A stretch of 64,000 nt of DNA from Salmonella enterica subsp. enterica serovar Choleraesuis (lineage in GTDB: Bacteria; Pseudomonadota; Gammaproteobacteria; Enterobacterales; Enterobacteriaceae), in contig AP025685.1 in the NCBI GenBank assembly GCA_022846635.1, positions 2,480,001 through 2,544,000 of the forward strand, given 5' to 3'. This document shows positions 28,833-40,659 of this stretch, in pieces. The first letter of the stretch is position 1. Each line of letters begins with the position of its first letter. The position numbers and the translations under genes are program-made. Below the pieces are notes generated by a model. The model was not told where the DNA came from, did no database searches, and was given only the letters and a program-made list of their open reading frames with translations.

Positions 28833-29471
28833 ATGACCAGGTTCGTGGCTAAAAACCCCAAAGTAAAACGTTTCAGCTCACAACAAACGCGTAAAAAGCC
28901 GCTACGAGAGCAAAAAAACGCCGCCCCTGAACGATTGGTGCTATTTAACAAACCGTTCGATGTTTTACCGCAATTTACCGATGAGGCCGGGCGTAGCACA
29001 TTAAAAGACTTTATTCCGGTTGCCGGTGTTTACGCCGCCGGACGGCTCGATCGCGATAGCGAAGGACTCATGGTGCTCACTAATAACGGTGCGCTTCAGG
29101 CCCGACTCACACAGCCCGGAAAACGCACCGGAAAAGTCTATTTTGTTCAGGTCGAAGGCGAGCCCGACGAAGCATCCCTGGCGCTCTTGCGTACCGGAGT
29201 AACGCTGAAGGATGGCCCTACTCTACCGGCCGGTATTGAGCGCGTCGCCGAGCCGGAGTGGCTGTGGCCGCGTAATCCCCCTATTCGCGAGCGTAAATCA
29301 ATTCCTACCTGTTGGCTGAAGATAACGCTTTATGAAGGCCGTAATCGGCAGGTGCGACGCATGACTGCCCATATAGGGCATCCTACGTTACGCTTAATTC
29401 GTTATTCGATGGGCAATTACACGCTTGACGGACTGGCCTCTGGTCAGTGGCGTGAGCCTTCTAAGGAGTGA
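28833..29471 (+). CDS. rluE: 23S rRNA pseudouridine(2457) synthase RluE
   Basis: Makes pseudouridine at 2457 of 23S rRNA. 212 residues (E. coli 217). Basic N-terminal 30 residues, then the RsuA-type catalytic domain with [17 protein letters not shown] holding the catalytic aspartate (Asp73). [10 protein letters not shown] and [12 protein letters not shown] are family motifs. The start is the ATG at 28833; the much longer open frame upstream runs antisense through icd and is not coding. It is coupled to the next gene: stop TGA overlaps its start region. Confidence 0.95.
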   Translation: MTRFVAKNPKVKRFSSQQTRKKPLREQKNAAPERLVLFNKPFDVLPQFTDEAGRSTLKDFIPVAGVYAAGRLDRDSEGLMVLTNNGALQARLTQPGKRTGKVYFVQVEGEPDEASLALLRTGVTLKDGPTLPAGIERVAEPEWLWPRNPPIRERKSIPTCWLKITLYEGRNRQVRRMTAHIGHPTLRLIRYSMGNYTLDGLASGQWREPSKE

Positions 29472-29473
29472 TG

Positions 29474-29809
29474 ATGAAAAAATTCTGGCTACTGGCCGCC
29501 CTGCTGAGCGCAGCGGCAACCCAGGCACAGGCCGCAAGTTTCGACTGCCAAAAGGCGAAACTGCCCGATGAAAAGGCTATCTGCGCCCACCGCCCGCTCA
29601 ATGATAAAGATGTCGAAATGGCTACAACTTATCGCCTGCTCAAAGGCCTGTTTGCCATGGGCGCTCGCGGGGCAATGCAGGACAGCCAGCAAGAGTGGCT
29701 TAAGCAGCGCCAGGCATGTAAAAGCAATATTGTCTGTCTGACCAAACGCTACGATGAGCGCCTGCAGGCGCTGCAAAAAATCTACGATGGCATCGATCGT
29801 CCGCTGTAA
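29474..29809 (+). CDS. DUF1311 / LprI-like periplasmic protein
   Basis: 111 residues. Signal peptide MKKFWLLAALLSAAATQAQA, then ASFDCQKAKLPDEKAIC and QACKSNIVCLTKRYDERL: four cysteines as two likely disulfides in the DUF1311 (LprI-type lysozyme-inhibitor-like) pattern. AAGGAG at 29463-29468 is 5 bases from this ATG; an ATG at 29471 overlaps the rluE TGA. Not present between rluE and nudJ in E. coli, so an insertion, but it uses the rluE transcript. Lysozyme inhibition is a family hint only. Confidence 0.85.
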   Translation: MKKFWLLAALLSAAATQAQAASFDCQKAKLPDEKAICAHRPLNDKDVEMATTYRLLKGLFAMGARGAMQDSQQEWLKQRQACKSNIVCLTKRYDERLQALQKIYDGIDRPL

Positions 29810-29845
29810 AGGTAAATAGGCAGTATAAAAAAGGAGCAAAGAACA

Positions 29846-30304
29846 ATGTTTAAGCCTCATGTCACGGTTGCCAATCTGGTTCAGGCTCAGGGAAAGTTTT
29901 TGATCGTAGAAGAGACCATTAACGGCAAGGCCTTGTGGAACCAACCGGCGGGCCATCTGGAAGCAGATGAAACGGTCATCGCCGCCGCACGTCGTGAGCT
30001 GTGGGAAGAGACGGGCATTGATGCATCGCCCCAGCATTTATTGCATATTCATCAATGGATAGCGCCAGACAAGACGCCGTTTATCCGCTTCTTATTCGCC
30101 ATCGACCTGGCGGAACCGCTGGCAACCGAGCCACATGATAGTGATATCGACCGCTGCCTGTGGCTGCCCGCCGACACCATTCTGAATGCCCCTAACCTGC
30201 GCTCGCCGCTGGTGCGAGAAAGCATTCTTTACTACCAACAGCCCGCCCGCTATCCGCTGGAACTACTAACCCCATTTAACTGGCCGTTTACAGAGGATGC
30301 CTAA
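29846..30304 (+). CDS. nudJ: Nudix phosphatase NudJ
   Basis: Nudix hydrolase; E. coli NudJ (YmfB) dephosphorylates nucleoside di/triphosphates and the thiamine intermediate HMP-PP. 152 residues (E. coli 153). The full Nudix box GX5EX7REUXEEXGU is at residues 36-58, with [10 protein letters not shown] at its end. AGGAGCAAAGAACA precedes the ATG. It sits before mnmA, as in E. coli. Confidence 0.95.
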   Translation: MFKPHVTVANLVQAQGKFLIVEETINGKALWNQPAGHLEADETVIAAARRELWEETGIDASPQHLLHIHQWIAPDKTPFIRFLFAIDLAEPLATEPHDSDIDRCLWLPADTILNAPNLRSPLVRESILYYQQPARYPLELLTPFNWPFTEDA

Positions 30305-30360
30305 CCGCCTGGTGCGTGCTAGAATACGCCGCCTTGAAGTTCAATGTCGTGAGTATTTCC

Positions 30361-31467
30361 ATGTCTGAAGCCCAAAAAAAAGTGATCGTCGGGATGTCCG
30401 GCGGTGTTGACTCCTCCGTATCTGCCTGGCTGCTGCAACAACAGGGCTATAAGGTGGAAGGTCTGTTCATGAAGAACTGGGAAGAGGATGACGGTGAGGA
30501 ATACTGTACGGCGGCGTCTGACCTCGCCGACGCGCAGGCGGTGTGTGACAAGCTTGGTATTGAGCTGCATACCGTGAACTTTGCGGCCGAATACTGGGAC
30601 AACGTTTTTGAGCTGTTCCTCGAAGAATATAAAGCAGGCCGCACGCCGAACCCGGATATTCTCTGCAATAAAGAGATTAAGTTTAAAGCGTTCCTGGAGT
30701 TCGCAGCCGAAGATCTCGGTGCCGATTATATCGCCACTGGTCATTACGTGCGTCGTAAAGACGTTGACGGTAAAAGTCAGCTACTGCGTGGCCTCGATGG
30801 TAACAAAGATCAAAGCTACTTCTTGTATACCCTCAGCCACCAGCAGATAGCCCAAAGCCTGTTTCCGGTTGGCGAGCTGGAAAAACCAGAAGTACGCCGC
30901 ATTGCCGAAGAACTTGATCTGGTTACTGCGAAGAAAAAAGACTCTACCGGTATCTGCTTTATCGGTGAGCGTAAATTCCGCGACTTCCTTGGCCGCTACC
31001 TGCCTGCTCAACCGGGTAAAATTGTCACCGTCGACGGGGAAACCATTGGCGAACACCAGGGGCTGATGTATCACACTCTGGGCCAGCGCAAAGGTCTGGG
31101 TATCGGCGGAACCAAAGAAGGTAGCGAAGACCCATGGTATGTCGTCGATAAAGATGTTGAGAACAATATTCTGGTCGTCGCCCAGGGGCATGAACATCCG
31201 CGCCTGATGTCAGTCGGTCTGATTGCCCAACAGCTGCATTGGGTAAGCCGTGAGCCGCTGACCGCGCCGCTGCGCTGCGTGGTTAAAACCCGCTATCGCC
31301 AGGAAGATATTCCATGCCTCGTTACGCCGCTGGACAACGAGCGCATTGAAGTACGTTTTGACGCTCCGGTTGCAGCCGTGACGCCGGGCCAGTCTGCTGT
31401 CTTTTACCTGGACGACGTTTGCCTCGGCGGCGGCGTCATCGAACAGCGCCTGGCGCTGGAAGCATAA
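30361..31467 (+). CDS. mnmA: tRNA-specific 2-thiouridylase MnmA
   Basis: Thiolates U34 of tRNA-Lys, -Glu and -Gln (s2U34) with sulfur relayed through IscS and Tus proteins. 368 residues as in E. coli. PP-loop GMSGGVDSS at 11-19, catalytic Cys102 (DILCNKE) and Cys199 (STGICFIG). The start is the ATG at 30361 (MSEAQKK), not the earlier frame opening at 30316. hflD follows 24 bp downstream. Confidence 0.98.
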   Translation: MSEAQKKVIVGMSGGVDSSVSAWLLQQQGYKVEGLFMKNWEEDDGEEYCTAASDLADAQAVCDKLGIELHTVNFAAEYWDNVFELFLEEYKAGRTPNPDILCNKEIKFKAFLEFAAEDLGADYIATGHYVRRKDVDGKSQLLRGLDGNKDQSYFLYTLSHQQIAQSLFPVGELEKPEVRRIAEELDLVTAKKKDSTGICFIGERKFRDFLGRYLPAQPGKIVTVDGETIGEHQGLMYHTLGQRKGLGIGGTKEGSEDPWYVVDKDVENNILVVAQGHEHPRLMSVGLIAQQLHWVSREPLTAPLRCVVKTRYRQEDIPCLVTPLDNERIEVRFDAPVAAVTPGQSAVFYLDDVCLGGGVIEQRLALEA

Positions 31468-31491
31468 CGGACGACTTACCAAGGAGATTGT

Positions 31492-32121
31492 GTGGCGAAG
31501 AACGATTACGATATCACCCTGGCGCTGGCTGGCATCTGCCAGGCCAGCCAACTGGTGCAGCAGCTTGCTCACCAGGGACACTGTGACACCGACGCGCTTC
31601 TCGTCACCCTGAATAGCGTCATCGACCAGAATCCAGATTCCACCCTAGCCGTGTTTGGCGGCAAGGAAGCGAATCTAAAGCTGGGTCTTGAGACGCTGTT
31701 GGCTGTATTTAACTCCGGCGGCCGTCAGGGGCTGGCCGGGGAACTCACCCGCTACACCTTAAGCCTGATGGTGCTGGAACGTAAGCTCTCAGCCCAGTCC
31801 GGCGCGTTAAACACACTTGGCGAACGCATCTCTGGCCTGCAGCGCCAGCTCGATCATTTCGATGTTGAGTCAGAAACCGTGCTCAAGGCGATGGCGGCAA
31901 TCTACGTGGATGTTATTAGCCCACTGGGGCCGCGCATCCAGGTTACCGGCTCCCCGGTTGTGTTGCAAAGTGCCCAGGTGCAGGCCAAAGTGCGCGCCGC
32001 ACTGCTGGCCGGTATCCGCGCCGCCGTGCTCTGGCGTCAGGTCGGCGGTGGCCGGCTGCAACTTATGTTTTCTCGTAACCGTCTGTGTTCACAGGCGCGA
32101 CAAATTCTTGCTCATTGTTAA
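31492..32121 (+). CDS. hflD: lysogenization regulator HflD
   Basis: 209 residues (E. coli 213). Membrane-associated helical protein that binds lambda CII and promotes its degradation; the cellular role is unclear. Highly similar throughout, including [19 protein letters not shown] and [18 protein letters not shown]. The C-terminus ends at ILAHC, four residues short of the E. coli form. The start is GTG at 31492 with AAGGAG five bases upstream. It lies in the mnmA-hflD-purB cluster. Confidence 0.96.
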   Translation: MAKNDYDITLALAGICQASQLVQQLAHQGHCDTDALLVTLNSVIDQNPDSTLAVFGGKEANLKLGLETLLAVFNSGGRQGLAGELTRYTLSLMVLERKLSAQSGALNTLGERISGLQRQLDHFDVESETVLKAMAAIYVDVISPLGPRIQVTGSPVVLQSAQVQAKVRAALLAGIRAAVLWRQVGGGRLQLMFSRNRLCSQARQILAHC

Positions 32122-32135
32122 CCTCTCAGGAGTAA

Positions 32136-33509
<1,374 letters not shown>

Positions 33510-33519
33510 TACCGCAATA

Positions 33520-33552
33520 ACGCAGCGTCATCCCTGGTGGCGCTGCGCTTTT
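33520..33552 (+). terminator. purB terminator
   Basis: Stem cgcagcgtca (33521-33530) / tggcgctgcg (33538-33547) with one mismatch, then CTTTTC, 11 bp after the purB stop. Confidence 0.82.
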
Positions 33553-33587
33553 CAATCATTTCCTGGCATTTCCTGGCGACAACGTAT

Positions 33588-33604
33588 TGTTTAGCCCATG
33601 TTTA
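33588..33604 (+). promoter_or_regulatory. PhoP box of the phoPQ autoregulated promoter
   Basis: TGTTTA-GCCCA-TGTTTA is a perfect direct repeat with 5-base spacer, the consensus PhoP box. A GATAATAAT -10 follows about 11 bases later, the class I PhoP promoter layout. It explains positive autoregulation of phoPQ at low Mg2+. Confidence 0.93.
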
Positions 33605-33702
33605 CACCCTAAGATCGATAATAATCGCCAGTTGGCTTAGCGCTGCCACAGAGCGGTGTTTAGGTATAAAATCATCATCCCACTCTCTGTGAGGAAAATA
33701 AT

Positions 33703-34377
33703 ATGCGCGTTCTGGTTGTCGAAGATAACGCCCTGCTGCGCCATCACCTGAAAGTTCAGCTGCGTGAACTGGGTCACCAGGTAGATGCTGCCGAAGATGC
33801 CAAAGAGGCGGACTACTTTCTGAATGAACATCTGCCGGATATCGCTATCGTCGATCTCGGCCTGCCGGATGAAGACGGCATGTCGCTTATCCGCCGCTGG
33901 CGTAATCATGATGTTACCGTCCCGGTTCTGGTACTTACCGCTCGCGAAGGATGGCAGGATAAAGTAGAAGTTCTGGGCGCCGGTGCCGATGACTACGTCA
34001 CTAAACCTTTCCATCTGGAAGAGGTTGTCGCCCGTATGCAGGCGTTACTGCGCCGCAATAGCGGTCTGGCTTCCCAGGTTATCTCAATGCCGCCGTTTAA
34101 AATCGATCTGTCGCGCCGCGAACTGGTTGTTAATGAAAACCTTATTCGTCTGACAGCTTTCGAATACACCATTATCGAAACCCTAATCCGCAATGCTGGA
34201 AAAGTGGTAAGCAAAGATGCGCTGATGCTCCAGCTTTACCCTGATGCCGAGCTTCGTGAAAGCCACACTATCGATGTATTGATGGGCCGTCTGCGTAAAA
34301 AAATTCAGAGTGAATATCCAGAGGAAGTCATCACCACCGTGCGCGGTCAGGGCTACCGCTTCGACATGCACTCATGA
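33703..34377 (+). CDS. phoP: response regulator PhoP
   Basis: Regulator of Mg2+, acid and antimicrobial-peptide responses. 224 residues (E. coli 223). Receiver domain with phosphorylated Asp51 ([11 protein letters not shown]) and Lys101-type switch (YVTKPFH), then an OmpR-type winged helix ([38 protein letters not shown]). Ends at DMHS. phoQ starts 4 bases before the stop (ATGA overlap), so the two are translationally coupled. Confidence 0.99.
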   Translation: MRVLVVEDNALLRHHLKVQLRELGHQVDAAEDAKEADYFLNEHLPDIAIVDLGLPDEDGMSLIRRWRNHDVTVPVLVLTAREGWQDKVEVLGAGADDYVTKPFHLEEVVARMQALLRRNSGLASQVISMPPFKIDLSRRELVVNENLIRLTAFEYTIIETLIRNAGKVVSKDALMLQLYPDAELRESHTIDVLMGRLRKKIQSEYPEEVITTVRGQGYRFDMHS

Positions 34378-35858
34378 GTCAACGGAAACGCCGGCTGCTC
34401 CCGCTCTCTTTGCGGGTGCGCTTTCTGGTCGCCACCGCCGTTGTCGTTATGGTGCTGTCTCTCGCCTACGGCGTTGTGGCGCTGGTGGGCTATAGCATCA
34501 GCTTCGATAAGACCACCTTCCGCCTGCTGCGCGGTGAAAGTAATCTATTCTATTCTCTGGCCCGCTGGGAAGATAACCAGCTTAAGGTCGAGGTTCCCGA
34601 TAGCCTCGATCTGCAAACCCCGACCATTACTCTTATCTACGATCAGCACGATCGCCTGCTATGGGCCCAGCGCGATATTTCGACGGTTGTAAAACAGATA
34701 AAGCCTGAGTGGCTGCATAGCAATGGCTTCCAGGAGCTGGATGCCAGCTATACCACCACCAGCGCTCTGCTGGGTGACGATCCGGCATTACAGCGCCAGT
34801 TACGCGAGTTTCAGGATGGTGACGACGACGATGATGACGATCTCACCCACTCGATAGCGGTTAACCGTTACCCGGCTTCTTCCCGTATGCCGGCGCTGAC
34901 CATCGTCGTTATCGACTCCATTCCAATGGAGCTTAAGCACTCGTATGTGGTATGGGACTGGTTTATCTACGTACTGATTGCCAACCTGCTGCTGGTCGTT
35001 CCGCTGCTGTGGCTGGCTGCCTGGTGGAGCCTGAGGCCAATTGAAGCGCTATCACGCGAAGTCCATGAGCTGGAAAAGCACGATCGGGAAACCCTTAACC
35101 CGGAAACAACCCGAGAGTTAACCAGCCTGGTCACTAACCTTAACCGGTTGCTGAAAACTGAGCGTGAGCGCTACGAAAAGTATCGGACTACCCTTACCGA
35201 CCTGACCCACAGCCTGAAGACGCCGCTGGCGGTGCTGCAAAGTACCCTGCGCTCGCTGCGTACCGAAAAAATGGACGTGCAGCAGGCGGAGCCGGTCATG
35301 CTGGAGCAGATAAGCCGTATTTCCCAGCAGATAGGCTACTATCTGCATCGTGCCAGTATGCGCGGAGGCAATGCGCTACTTAGTCGTGAAGTCCATCCCG
35401 TCGCATCACTTCTCGATAGCCTCACCTCGGCACTCAACAAGGTTTATCAGCGTAAAGGGGTCTCCATCGCTCTCGACATCTCTCCTGAAATTGTGTTTGT
35501 GGGCGATAAAAACGATTTTATGGAAGTGATGGGCAATATTATCGATAACGCCTGTAAATACTGCCTCGAGTTTGTAGAGATAACCGCCCGTCAGAACGAT
35601 CAGACATTACACCTTATCGTTGACGATGATGGGCCTGGTATTCCGGCTGTTCGCCGTCAGGAAGTTTTCGACCGCGGTAAACGTGCCGATACCCTGCGTC
35701 CAGGCCAGGGGATTGGGCTGTCGGTTGCCCGCGATGTGGTCGATCAGTATGACGGCCAGATAATCACCACTGATAGCCCGCTCGGGGGCGCACGCATGGA
35801 GGTTATCTTCGGCCACCAGCGGCCTGGAGCCGAACCTCCTGCGTTAAAAAATCTTTAA
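34374..35858 (+). CDS. phoQ: sensor histidine kinase PhoQ
   Basis: 494 residues (E. coli 486). TM1 at about 17-38, periplasmic sensor to about 193, TM2 at 194-215, HAMP, then dimerisation domain with phospho-acceptor His279 ([11 protein letters not shown]) and ATPase domain ([24 protein letters not shown]). The periplasmic acidic patch that binds Mg2+ is unusually long: seven consecutive Asp at 150-156, against EDDDDAE in E. coli. Otherwise standard. Confidence 0.98.
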   Translation: MSQRKRRLLPLSLRVRFLVATAVVVMVLSLAYGVVALVGYSISFDKTTFRLLRGESNLFYSLARWEDNQLKVEVPDSLDLQTPTITLIYDQHDRLLWAQRDISTVVKQIKPEWLHSNGFQELDASYTTTSALLGDDPALQRQLREFQDGDDDDDDDLTHSIAVNRYPASSRMPALTIVVIDSIPMELKHSYVVWDWFIYVLIANLLLVVPLLWLAAWWSLRPIEALSREVHELEKHDRETLNPETTRELTSLVTNLNRLLKTERERYEKYRTTLTDLTHSLKTPLAVLQSTLRSLRTEKMDVQQAEPVMLEQISRISQQIGYYLHRASMRGGNALLSREVHPVASLLDSLTSALNKVYQRKGVSIALDISPEIVFVGDKNDFMEVMGNIIDNACKYCLEFVEITARQNDQTLHLIVDDDGPGIPAVRRQEVFDRGKRADTLRPGQGIGLSVARDVVDQYDGQIITTDSPLGGARMEVIFGHQRPGAEPPALKNL

Positions 35859-35860
35859 AA

Positions 35861-35884
35861 CCTGCCCGCGCTTGTGCGGGCATC
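35861..35884 (+). terminator. hairpin after phoQ
   Basis: Stem tgcccgc (35863-35869) / gcgggca (35876-35882), loop of 6, just after the phoQ stop, with no real T-tract. Probably partial termination before roxA. Confidence 0.6.
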
Positions 35885-35925
35885 CGTTATAATCCGTCAC
35901 AGGTCATAAGCAGGCGGATAACAAT

Positions 35926-37047
35926 ATGGAATATCAACTCGATTTGAACTGGGCCGACTTTCTGGAGCGCTACTGGCAGAAACGCCCGGTGGTACTCAAA
36001 CGCGGCCTAAAGGATTTTATCGACCCCATCTCCCCCGATGAACTGGCGGGTCTGGCAATGGAAAGTGAGGTGGACTCGCGCCTGGTAAGCCGTGAAGAAG
36101 ACAGCTGGCAGGTCAGCCACGGTCCGTTCGAAAGTTTCGATCACCTGGGTGAAAACAACTGGTCATTACTGGTTCAGGCGGTAAACCACTGGCACGAGCC
36201 TGCCGCAGCGCTGATGCGCCCATTCCAGGTGCTGCCTGACTGGCGCCTGGACGATTTAATGATCTCCTTCTCCGTACCAGGCGGTGGCGTCGGCCCGCAT
36301 CTCGATCAGTACGATGTATTTATCATTCAGGGAACAGGACGGCGGCGCTGGCGGGTGGGAGAAAAGGCTCCGATGAAACAGCATTGCCCGCATCCAGATC
36401 TATTACAGGTGGAACCTTTCTCTGCCATTATCGATGAAGAGCTGGAGCCAGGTGATATTCTCTATATCCCGCCAGGTTTTCCTCACGAAGGCTATGCGCT
36501 GGAAAATGCGCTGAATTATTCGGTCGGCCTGCGCTCACCTAATGGCCGCGAACTTATCAGCGGTTTCGCCGATTATGTCCTGCAACATGAAGTGGGCAAT
36601 AAATATTACGCCGATCCCGAGCTGGTTCGTCGCCCCCACTCCGCCGATGTAACGGACGAAGAGGTTCAGGCTCTGCAACGAATGATGACGGATCTGATAA
36701 ATGATGAAAATCATTTCAATCAGTGGATTGGCGAATTTCTTTCTCAGTCGCGCCATGAGTTAGATCTGGCACCGCCGGAGCCGTCTTATCAGCCGGACGA
36801 AATATACGATGCTCTGCATCATGGCGACAAACTGGTGCGGCTGGGTGGACTGCGGGTGTTGCGTATCAAGGGCGAAATTTATATCAACGGCGAGCAGGTT
36901 GTCAGCGCTCAGCGCGCCGGATTGAATGCTCTGGCAGATAATCTGCAGCTTAGCGCCGACAACCTTGGCGAAGCGCTGGAAGACCCTACTTTCCTGGCGA
37001 TGCTGGCCGGGTTGGTGAACTGCGGTTACTGGTATTTCGCTGATTAA
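35926..37047 (+). CDS. roxA: 50S ribosomal protein L16 arginine 3-hydroxylase RoxA (YcfD)
   Basis: 2-oxoglutarate/Fe(II) oxygenase that hydroxylates an arginine of ribosomal protein L16. 373 residues as in E. coli. The JmjC-type metal site is His125-X-Asp127 (PHLDQYD) with His187 (GFPHEGY). The C-terminal winged-helix and dimer domains follow. It is the gene after phoQ, as in E. coli. Confidence 0.96.
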   Translation: MEYQLDLNWADFLERYWQKRPVVLKRGLKDFIDPISPDELAGLAMESEVDSRLVSREEDSWQVSHGPFESFDHLGENNWSLLVQAVNHWHEPAAALMRPFQVLPDWRLDDLMISFSVPGGGVGPHLDQYDVFIIQGTGRRRWRVGEKAPMKQHCPHPDLLQVEPFSAIIDEELEPGDILYIPPGFPHEGYALENALNYSVGLRSPNGRELISGFADYVLQHEVGNKYYADPELVRRPHSADVTDEEVQALQRMMTDLINDENHFNQWIGEFLSQSRHELDLAPPEPSYQPDEIYDALHHGDKLVRLGGLRVLRIKGEIYINGEQVVSAQRAGLNALADNLQLSADNLGEALEDPTFLAMLAGLVNCGYWYFAD

Positions 37048-37076
37048 CTCACGGTGATTAGCTAAATACCCACCGC

Positions 37077-37107
37077 AAAAAGGGCGCTCAGTAGCGCCCT
37101 TTTTTCC
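37077..37107. terminator. bidirectional terminator between roxA and pepT
   Basis: Stem agggcgct (37081-37088) / agcgccct (37093-37100), flanked by AAAA and TTTTTT. Serves both convergent genes. Confidence 0.92.
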
Positions 37108-37160
37108 AGTAACTCTTAAACTACCTCACCGGGAGGCTGTGAGCTTAATGCTAATGGCTA

Positions 37161-38393
37161 TCACGCCTTAGCGCTGGCCGCTGTGAGTTCAGCAATTCGC
37201 ATAATGACACTCACCGCCTTCTCCATACCTTCCAGAGTCACAAATTCATGTTTACCGTGGTAGTTATAGCCACCGGTGAACAGGTTCGGGCATGGCAGGC
37301 CCATAAACGATAGCTGCGCCCCGTCGGTACCGCCGCGAATTGGTTTCATCTGCGGCTCAATATTGCAGTCCAGCATCGCCTGGCGCGCCAGCTCTATAAT
37401 CTGCGGGTGAGCCATTACCTGCTCGCGCATATTGTAGTAGCTGTCATCAATGGTCAGTTCGATATAGCAGTCCGGGTGCAGCCCTTTACCCACTTTTTTG
37501 GCGATATCCATAATCTGGCGTTTACGCGCTTCAAACTGAGTTTTATCGAAATCGCGAATGATGTAATTCATCTCGGCGCGTTCGACGGTGCCCTTCATGC
37601 TATGCAAATGGAAAAAGCCTTCATAACCCTCGGTGGCTTCTGGCGTTTCATCCGCCGGTAGAGCAGCCTGGATCCGGTTTGCCAGGCTCAGCGCATTAAC
37701 CATTACGCCCTTTGCTGAGCCCGGATGAACATTGTTACCGACAATTTTAATCGTCACTGACGCGGCGTTGAAGTTTTCATACTCCAGCTCCCCGACCCCG
37801 CCGCCGTCCACGGTATAAGCCCAGCGGGCATCAAAGGCCGGAACATCGAAGTAACGAGCACCATTACCAACTTCCTCATCGGGGGTAAAGGCCACGCGAA
37901 TATCGCCGTGCGGCGTATTCCCGTTTTTTAACCGCGACAGCGCCGTCATAATTTCCGCGACCCCGGCTTTATCATCAGCCCCCAGCAACGTTTTACCATC
38001 GGTAGTAATCAGTGTCTGGCCCAGCAGCTGATGCAGTACCGGGAACATGACCGGTGACAACACCTCATCCCCCATACCTAAAGCAATATCGCCACCGCGG
38101 TAGTTTTCAACAATCTGCGGGTTGACGTTCTTACCGCTATAGTCAGGCGCAGTGTCCACATGGGAGATAAAACCAATAGCCGGCACCTTATAGTCAACAT
38201 TCGAAGGCAAGGTTGCCGTTAGCGTGCCGTGAGCAGACAGGGTAACGTTAACCAGCCCCAGCTCTTCAAGCTCGGCTTTTAACGTATTGAGCAAATTCCA
38301 CTGGCCGTCGGTGCTGGGAACCTGTCTGACGCCAGGTTTTGACTGGGTATCAAAAGAAACGTAGTGCAAAAAACGATCGAGTAAATTATCCAT
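37161..38393 (-). CDS. pepT: peptidase T (tripeptidase)
   Basis: Zinc aminotripeptidase of family M20B in the cytoplasm. 410 residues (E. coli 408). Metal ligands His78 and the catalytic Asp80 (SHVDTAPD), GADDKAG, the TPDEEVG catalytic glutamates, and a distal His in [10 protein letters not shown]. coli pepT is induced anaerobically by FNR, but I see no convincing FNR site upstream. It is divergent from potA with a 306-bp gap. Confidence 0.98.
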   Translation of the reverse strand: MDNLLDRFLHYVSFDTQSKPGVRQVPSTDGQWNLLNTLKAELEELGLVNVTLSAHGTLTATLPSNVDYKVPAIGFISHVDTAPDYSGKNVNPQIVENYRGGDIALGMGDEVLSPVMFPVLHQLLGQTLITTDGKTLLGADDKAGVAEIMTALSRLKNGNTPHGDIRVAFTPDEEVGNGARYFDVPAFDARWAYTVDGGGVGELEYENFNAASVTIKIVGNNVHPGSAKGVMVNALSLANRIQAALPADETPEATEGYEGFFHLHSMKGTVERAEMNYIIRDFDKTQFEARKRQIMDIAKKVGKGLHPDCYIELTIDDSYYNMREQVMAHPQIIELARQAMLDCNIEPQMKPIRGGTDGAQLSFMGLPCPNLFTGGYNYHGKHEFVTLEGMEKAVSVIMRIAELTAASAKA

Positions 38394-38699
38394 TAAACGC
38401 CACCCCTTAGATTCAGTCTAATTATCAGCAAGTGCGTAATATTAAATATTGTTCCAGGTCACTTTTGCCCGCAGGCGACGTCGATAACCATTAACAGATT
38501 AGCTTTTGTTTGCCGGACATTGATTAAACGCAGGCAAATTTAGTGAGAATCTGCAGAGAGTATGCCCCCGGCCATTGGCGATAAGAGCGGTTTGCCGTAG
38601 AATGCCAGGCCTTAATTATGTACCCAATTCAAGGTGGTCAACCACATACCCCGCATCAAGACTATTTTAGATGCGTCTATTTAGGGACTGAGTAAACAA
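38394..38699. promoter_or_regulatory. pepT-potA divergent intergenic region
   Basis: 306 bp containing the promoters of both transcription units. No sequence element can be assigned with confidence; a 'ttatttaggg' leader precedes the TTG start of potA. Confidence 0.5.
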
Positions 38700-39818
38700 T
38701 TGAACACACAGGCACGTTCGCTTTCTCCTCTGGTGACACTGTCAGATATCAGCAAAGGGTTTGATGACAAAACCGTCATCGACAACTTCTCCCTGACAAT
38801 TAATAACGGCGAGTTCCTCACGCTGTTAGGCCCTTCCGGTTGCGGTAAAACTACGGTACTCAGGCTTATAGCCGGTCTTGAAAATGTAGACTGCGGCACA
38901 ATCACGCTTGAAGGTCAGGATATTACCTCCGTTCCCGCCGAGCAGCGCCACGTCAATACCGTGTTCCAAAGCTATGCGTTATTCCCGCACATGACGGTAT
39001 TCGAAAACGTCGCTTTTGGCCTGCGGATGCAGAAAACGCCGGCAGCTGAAATAACTCCGCGAGTGATGGATGTGCTGCGTATGGTGCAGCTTGACGAGTT
39101 TGCCCAGCGTAAACCTCACCAGCTCTCCGGCGGCCAGCAGCAGCGTGTGGCTATCGCCCGTGCCGTAGTTAACCGCCCGCGTTTGTTGCTGCTTGATGAG
39201 TCTCTCTCAGCGCTGGATTACAAGCTGCGCAAACAAATGCAAAACGAACTGAAGGCCCTGCAACGTAAGCTCGGCATTACTTTTGTGTTCGTCACCCACG
39301 ATCAGGAAGAAGCGCTGACCATGTCGGATCGTATTGTGGTCATGCGCGATGGTCGCATCGAGCAAGACGGCACGCCGCGTGAAATCTACGAAGAACCCAA
39401 AAACCTGTTTGTCGCCAGCTTTATTGGCGAAATCAATATTTTCGATGCGAAGGTTATCGAACGTAGCGATGAGCGCCGGGTACTGGCCATCGTTGAAGGA
39501 CGCGAATGCCATATCGAAGTTCCGTTTGCCGTAACGCCAGGTCAGAGTCTGAAGGTATTACTGCGCCCGGAAGATCTGCGGGTAGAGGAAATCAACGACA
39601 GCCACCAGGCCGAGGGGCTTATTGGCTATGTTCGCGAACGTAACTACAAAGGAATGACGCTGGAGTCCAACGTCGAGCTGGAAAACGGCAAAATGGTGCT
39701 GGTCAGCGAATTCTTTAACGAAGACGATCCCGACTTCGACCACTCGCTTGATCAGAAAATGGCGGTAACCTGGGTTGAAAGCTGGGAGGTGGTGCTGGCC
39801 GATGAAGCAGTCGCATAA
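38700..39818 (+). CDS. potA: spermidine/putrescine ABC transporter ATPase PotA
   Basis: ATPase of the spermidine-preferential uptake system. 372 residues (E. coli 378). Walker A GPSGCGKT, signature LSGGQQQRV and Walker B LLLLDES are intact; the C-terminal TOBE-like regulatory domain ([22 protein letters not shown]) is present. The start is TTG at 38700 with only a weak GAG ribosome site, and the N-terminus is a few residues shorter than in E. coli. potB starts inside its last codons (17-bp overlap). Confidence 0.97.
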   Translation: MNTQARSLSPLVTLSDISKGFDDKTVIDNFSLTINNGEFLTLLGPSGCGKTTVLRLIAGLENVDCGTITLEGQDITSVPAEQRHVNTVFQSYALFPHMTVFENVAFGLRMQKTPAAEITPRVMDVLRMVQLDEFAQRKPHQLSGGQQQRVAIARAVVNRPRLLLLDESLSALDYKLRKQMQNELKALQRKLGITFVFVTHDQEEALTMSDRIVVMRDGRIEQDGTPREIYEEPKNLFVASFIGEINIFDAKVIERSDERRVLAIVEGRECHIEVPFAVTPGQSLKVLLRPEDLRVEEINDSHQAEGLIGYVRERNYKGMTLESNVELENGKMVLVSEFFNEDDPDFDHSLDQKMAVTWVESWEVVLADEAVA

Positions 39819-40659
39819 ATTCCAGAACGTCGTTATCGCAACTATTGTCGGCTGGCTGGTCATTTTTGTCTTCCTGCCTAATCTGATGATAATCGGCACC
39901 AGCTTTTTAACTCGCGATGACGCAAACTTCGTAAGCCTGGTGTTCACCTGGGATAACTATCGTCGGCTGTTCGACCCACTCTATTTTGATGTGTTGGTCC
40001 ACTCGCTGGCGATGGCGTTACAGGCAACCCTTGCGTGTCTGATCCTTGGCTATCCCTTCGCCTGGTTCCTGGCGCGTCTGCCGAAAAAAGTGCGGCCACT
40101 GATGTTATTCCTGCTGATTGTTCCATTCTGGACCAACTCGCTGATTCGCATCTACGGCCTGAAAATATTTCTTAGCACCCGCGGCTATCTCAATGAGTTC
40201 TTGCTGTGGCTGGGTGTAATAGACACTCCAATTCGCATTATGTATACCTCCGGGGCGGTGATTATCGGCCTGGTCTATATTCTGCTGCCATTTATGGTGA
40301 TGCCGCTCTATTCCAGCATTGAAAAACTGGATAAACCGCTGCTAGAAGCCGCGCGGGATTTAGGTGCCGGTAAGTTCCAAACCTTTTGGCGCATTATCCT
40401 GCCGCTAACCATGCCGGGTATTATTGCCGGCTGTCTGCTGGTGATGCTCCCAGCGATGGGGCTGTTCTACGTCTCTGACCTAATGGGCGGCGCGCGTAAC
40501 CTGCTTATTGGTAACGTGATTAAGAGCCAGTTCCTGAATATACGCGACTGGCCATTTGGGGCAGCAACCAGCATTACGCTGACACTGGTTATGGGGCTGC
40601 TGCTGGTGGTTTACTGGCGCGCCGCGCGTCTGCTCAACAAAAAAGTGGAGCTGGAATAA
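39802..40659 (+). CDS. potB: spermidine/putrescine ABC permease PotB
   Basis: Inner-membrane permease half, 285 residues, six membrane helices, with the EAA motif [14 protein letters not shown] that contacts PotA. The start is the ATG at 39802 (MKQSHKF), matching the family and overlapping potA by 17 bp; an earlier in-frame opening at 39775 is not used. potC begins on the last base of its stop. Confidence 0.97.
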   Translation: MKQSHKFQNVVIATIVGWLVIFVFLPNLMIIGTSFLTRDDANFVSLVFTWDNYRRLFDPLYFDVLVHSLAMALQATLACLILGYPFAWFLARLPKKVRPLMLFLLIVPFWTNSLIRIYGLKIFLSTRGYLNEFLLWLGVIDTPIRIMYTSGAVIIGLVYILLPFMVMPLYSSIEKLDKPLLEAARDLGAGKFQTFWRIILPLTMPGIIAGCLLVMLPAMGLFYVSDLMGGARNLLIGNVIKSQFLNIRDWPFGAATSITLTLVMGLLLVVYWRAARLLNKKVELE

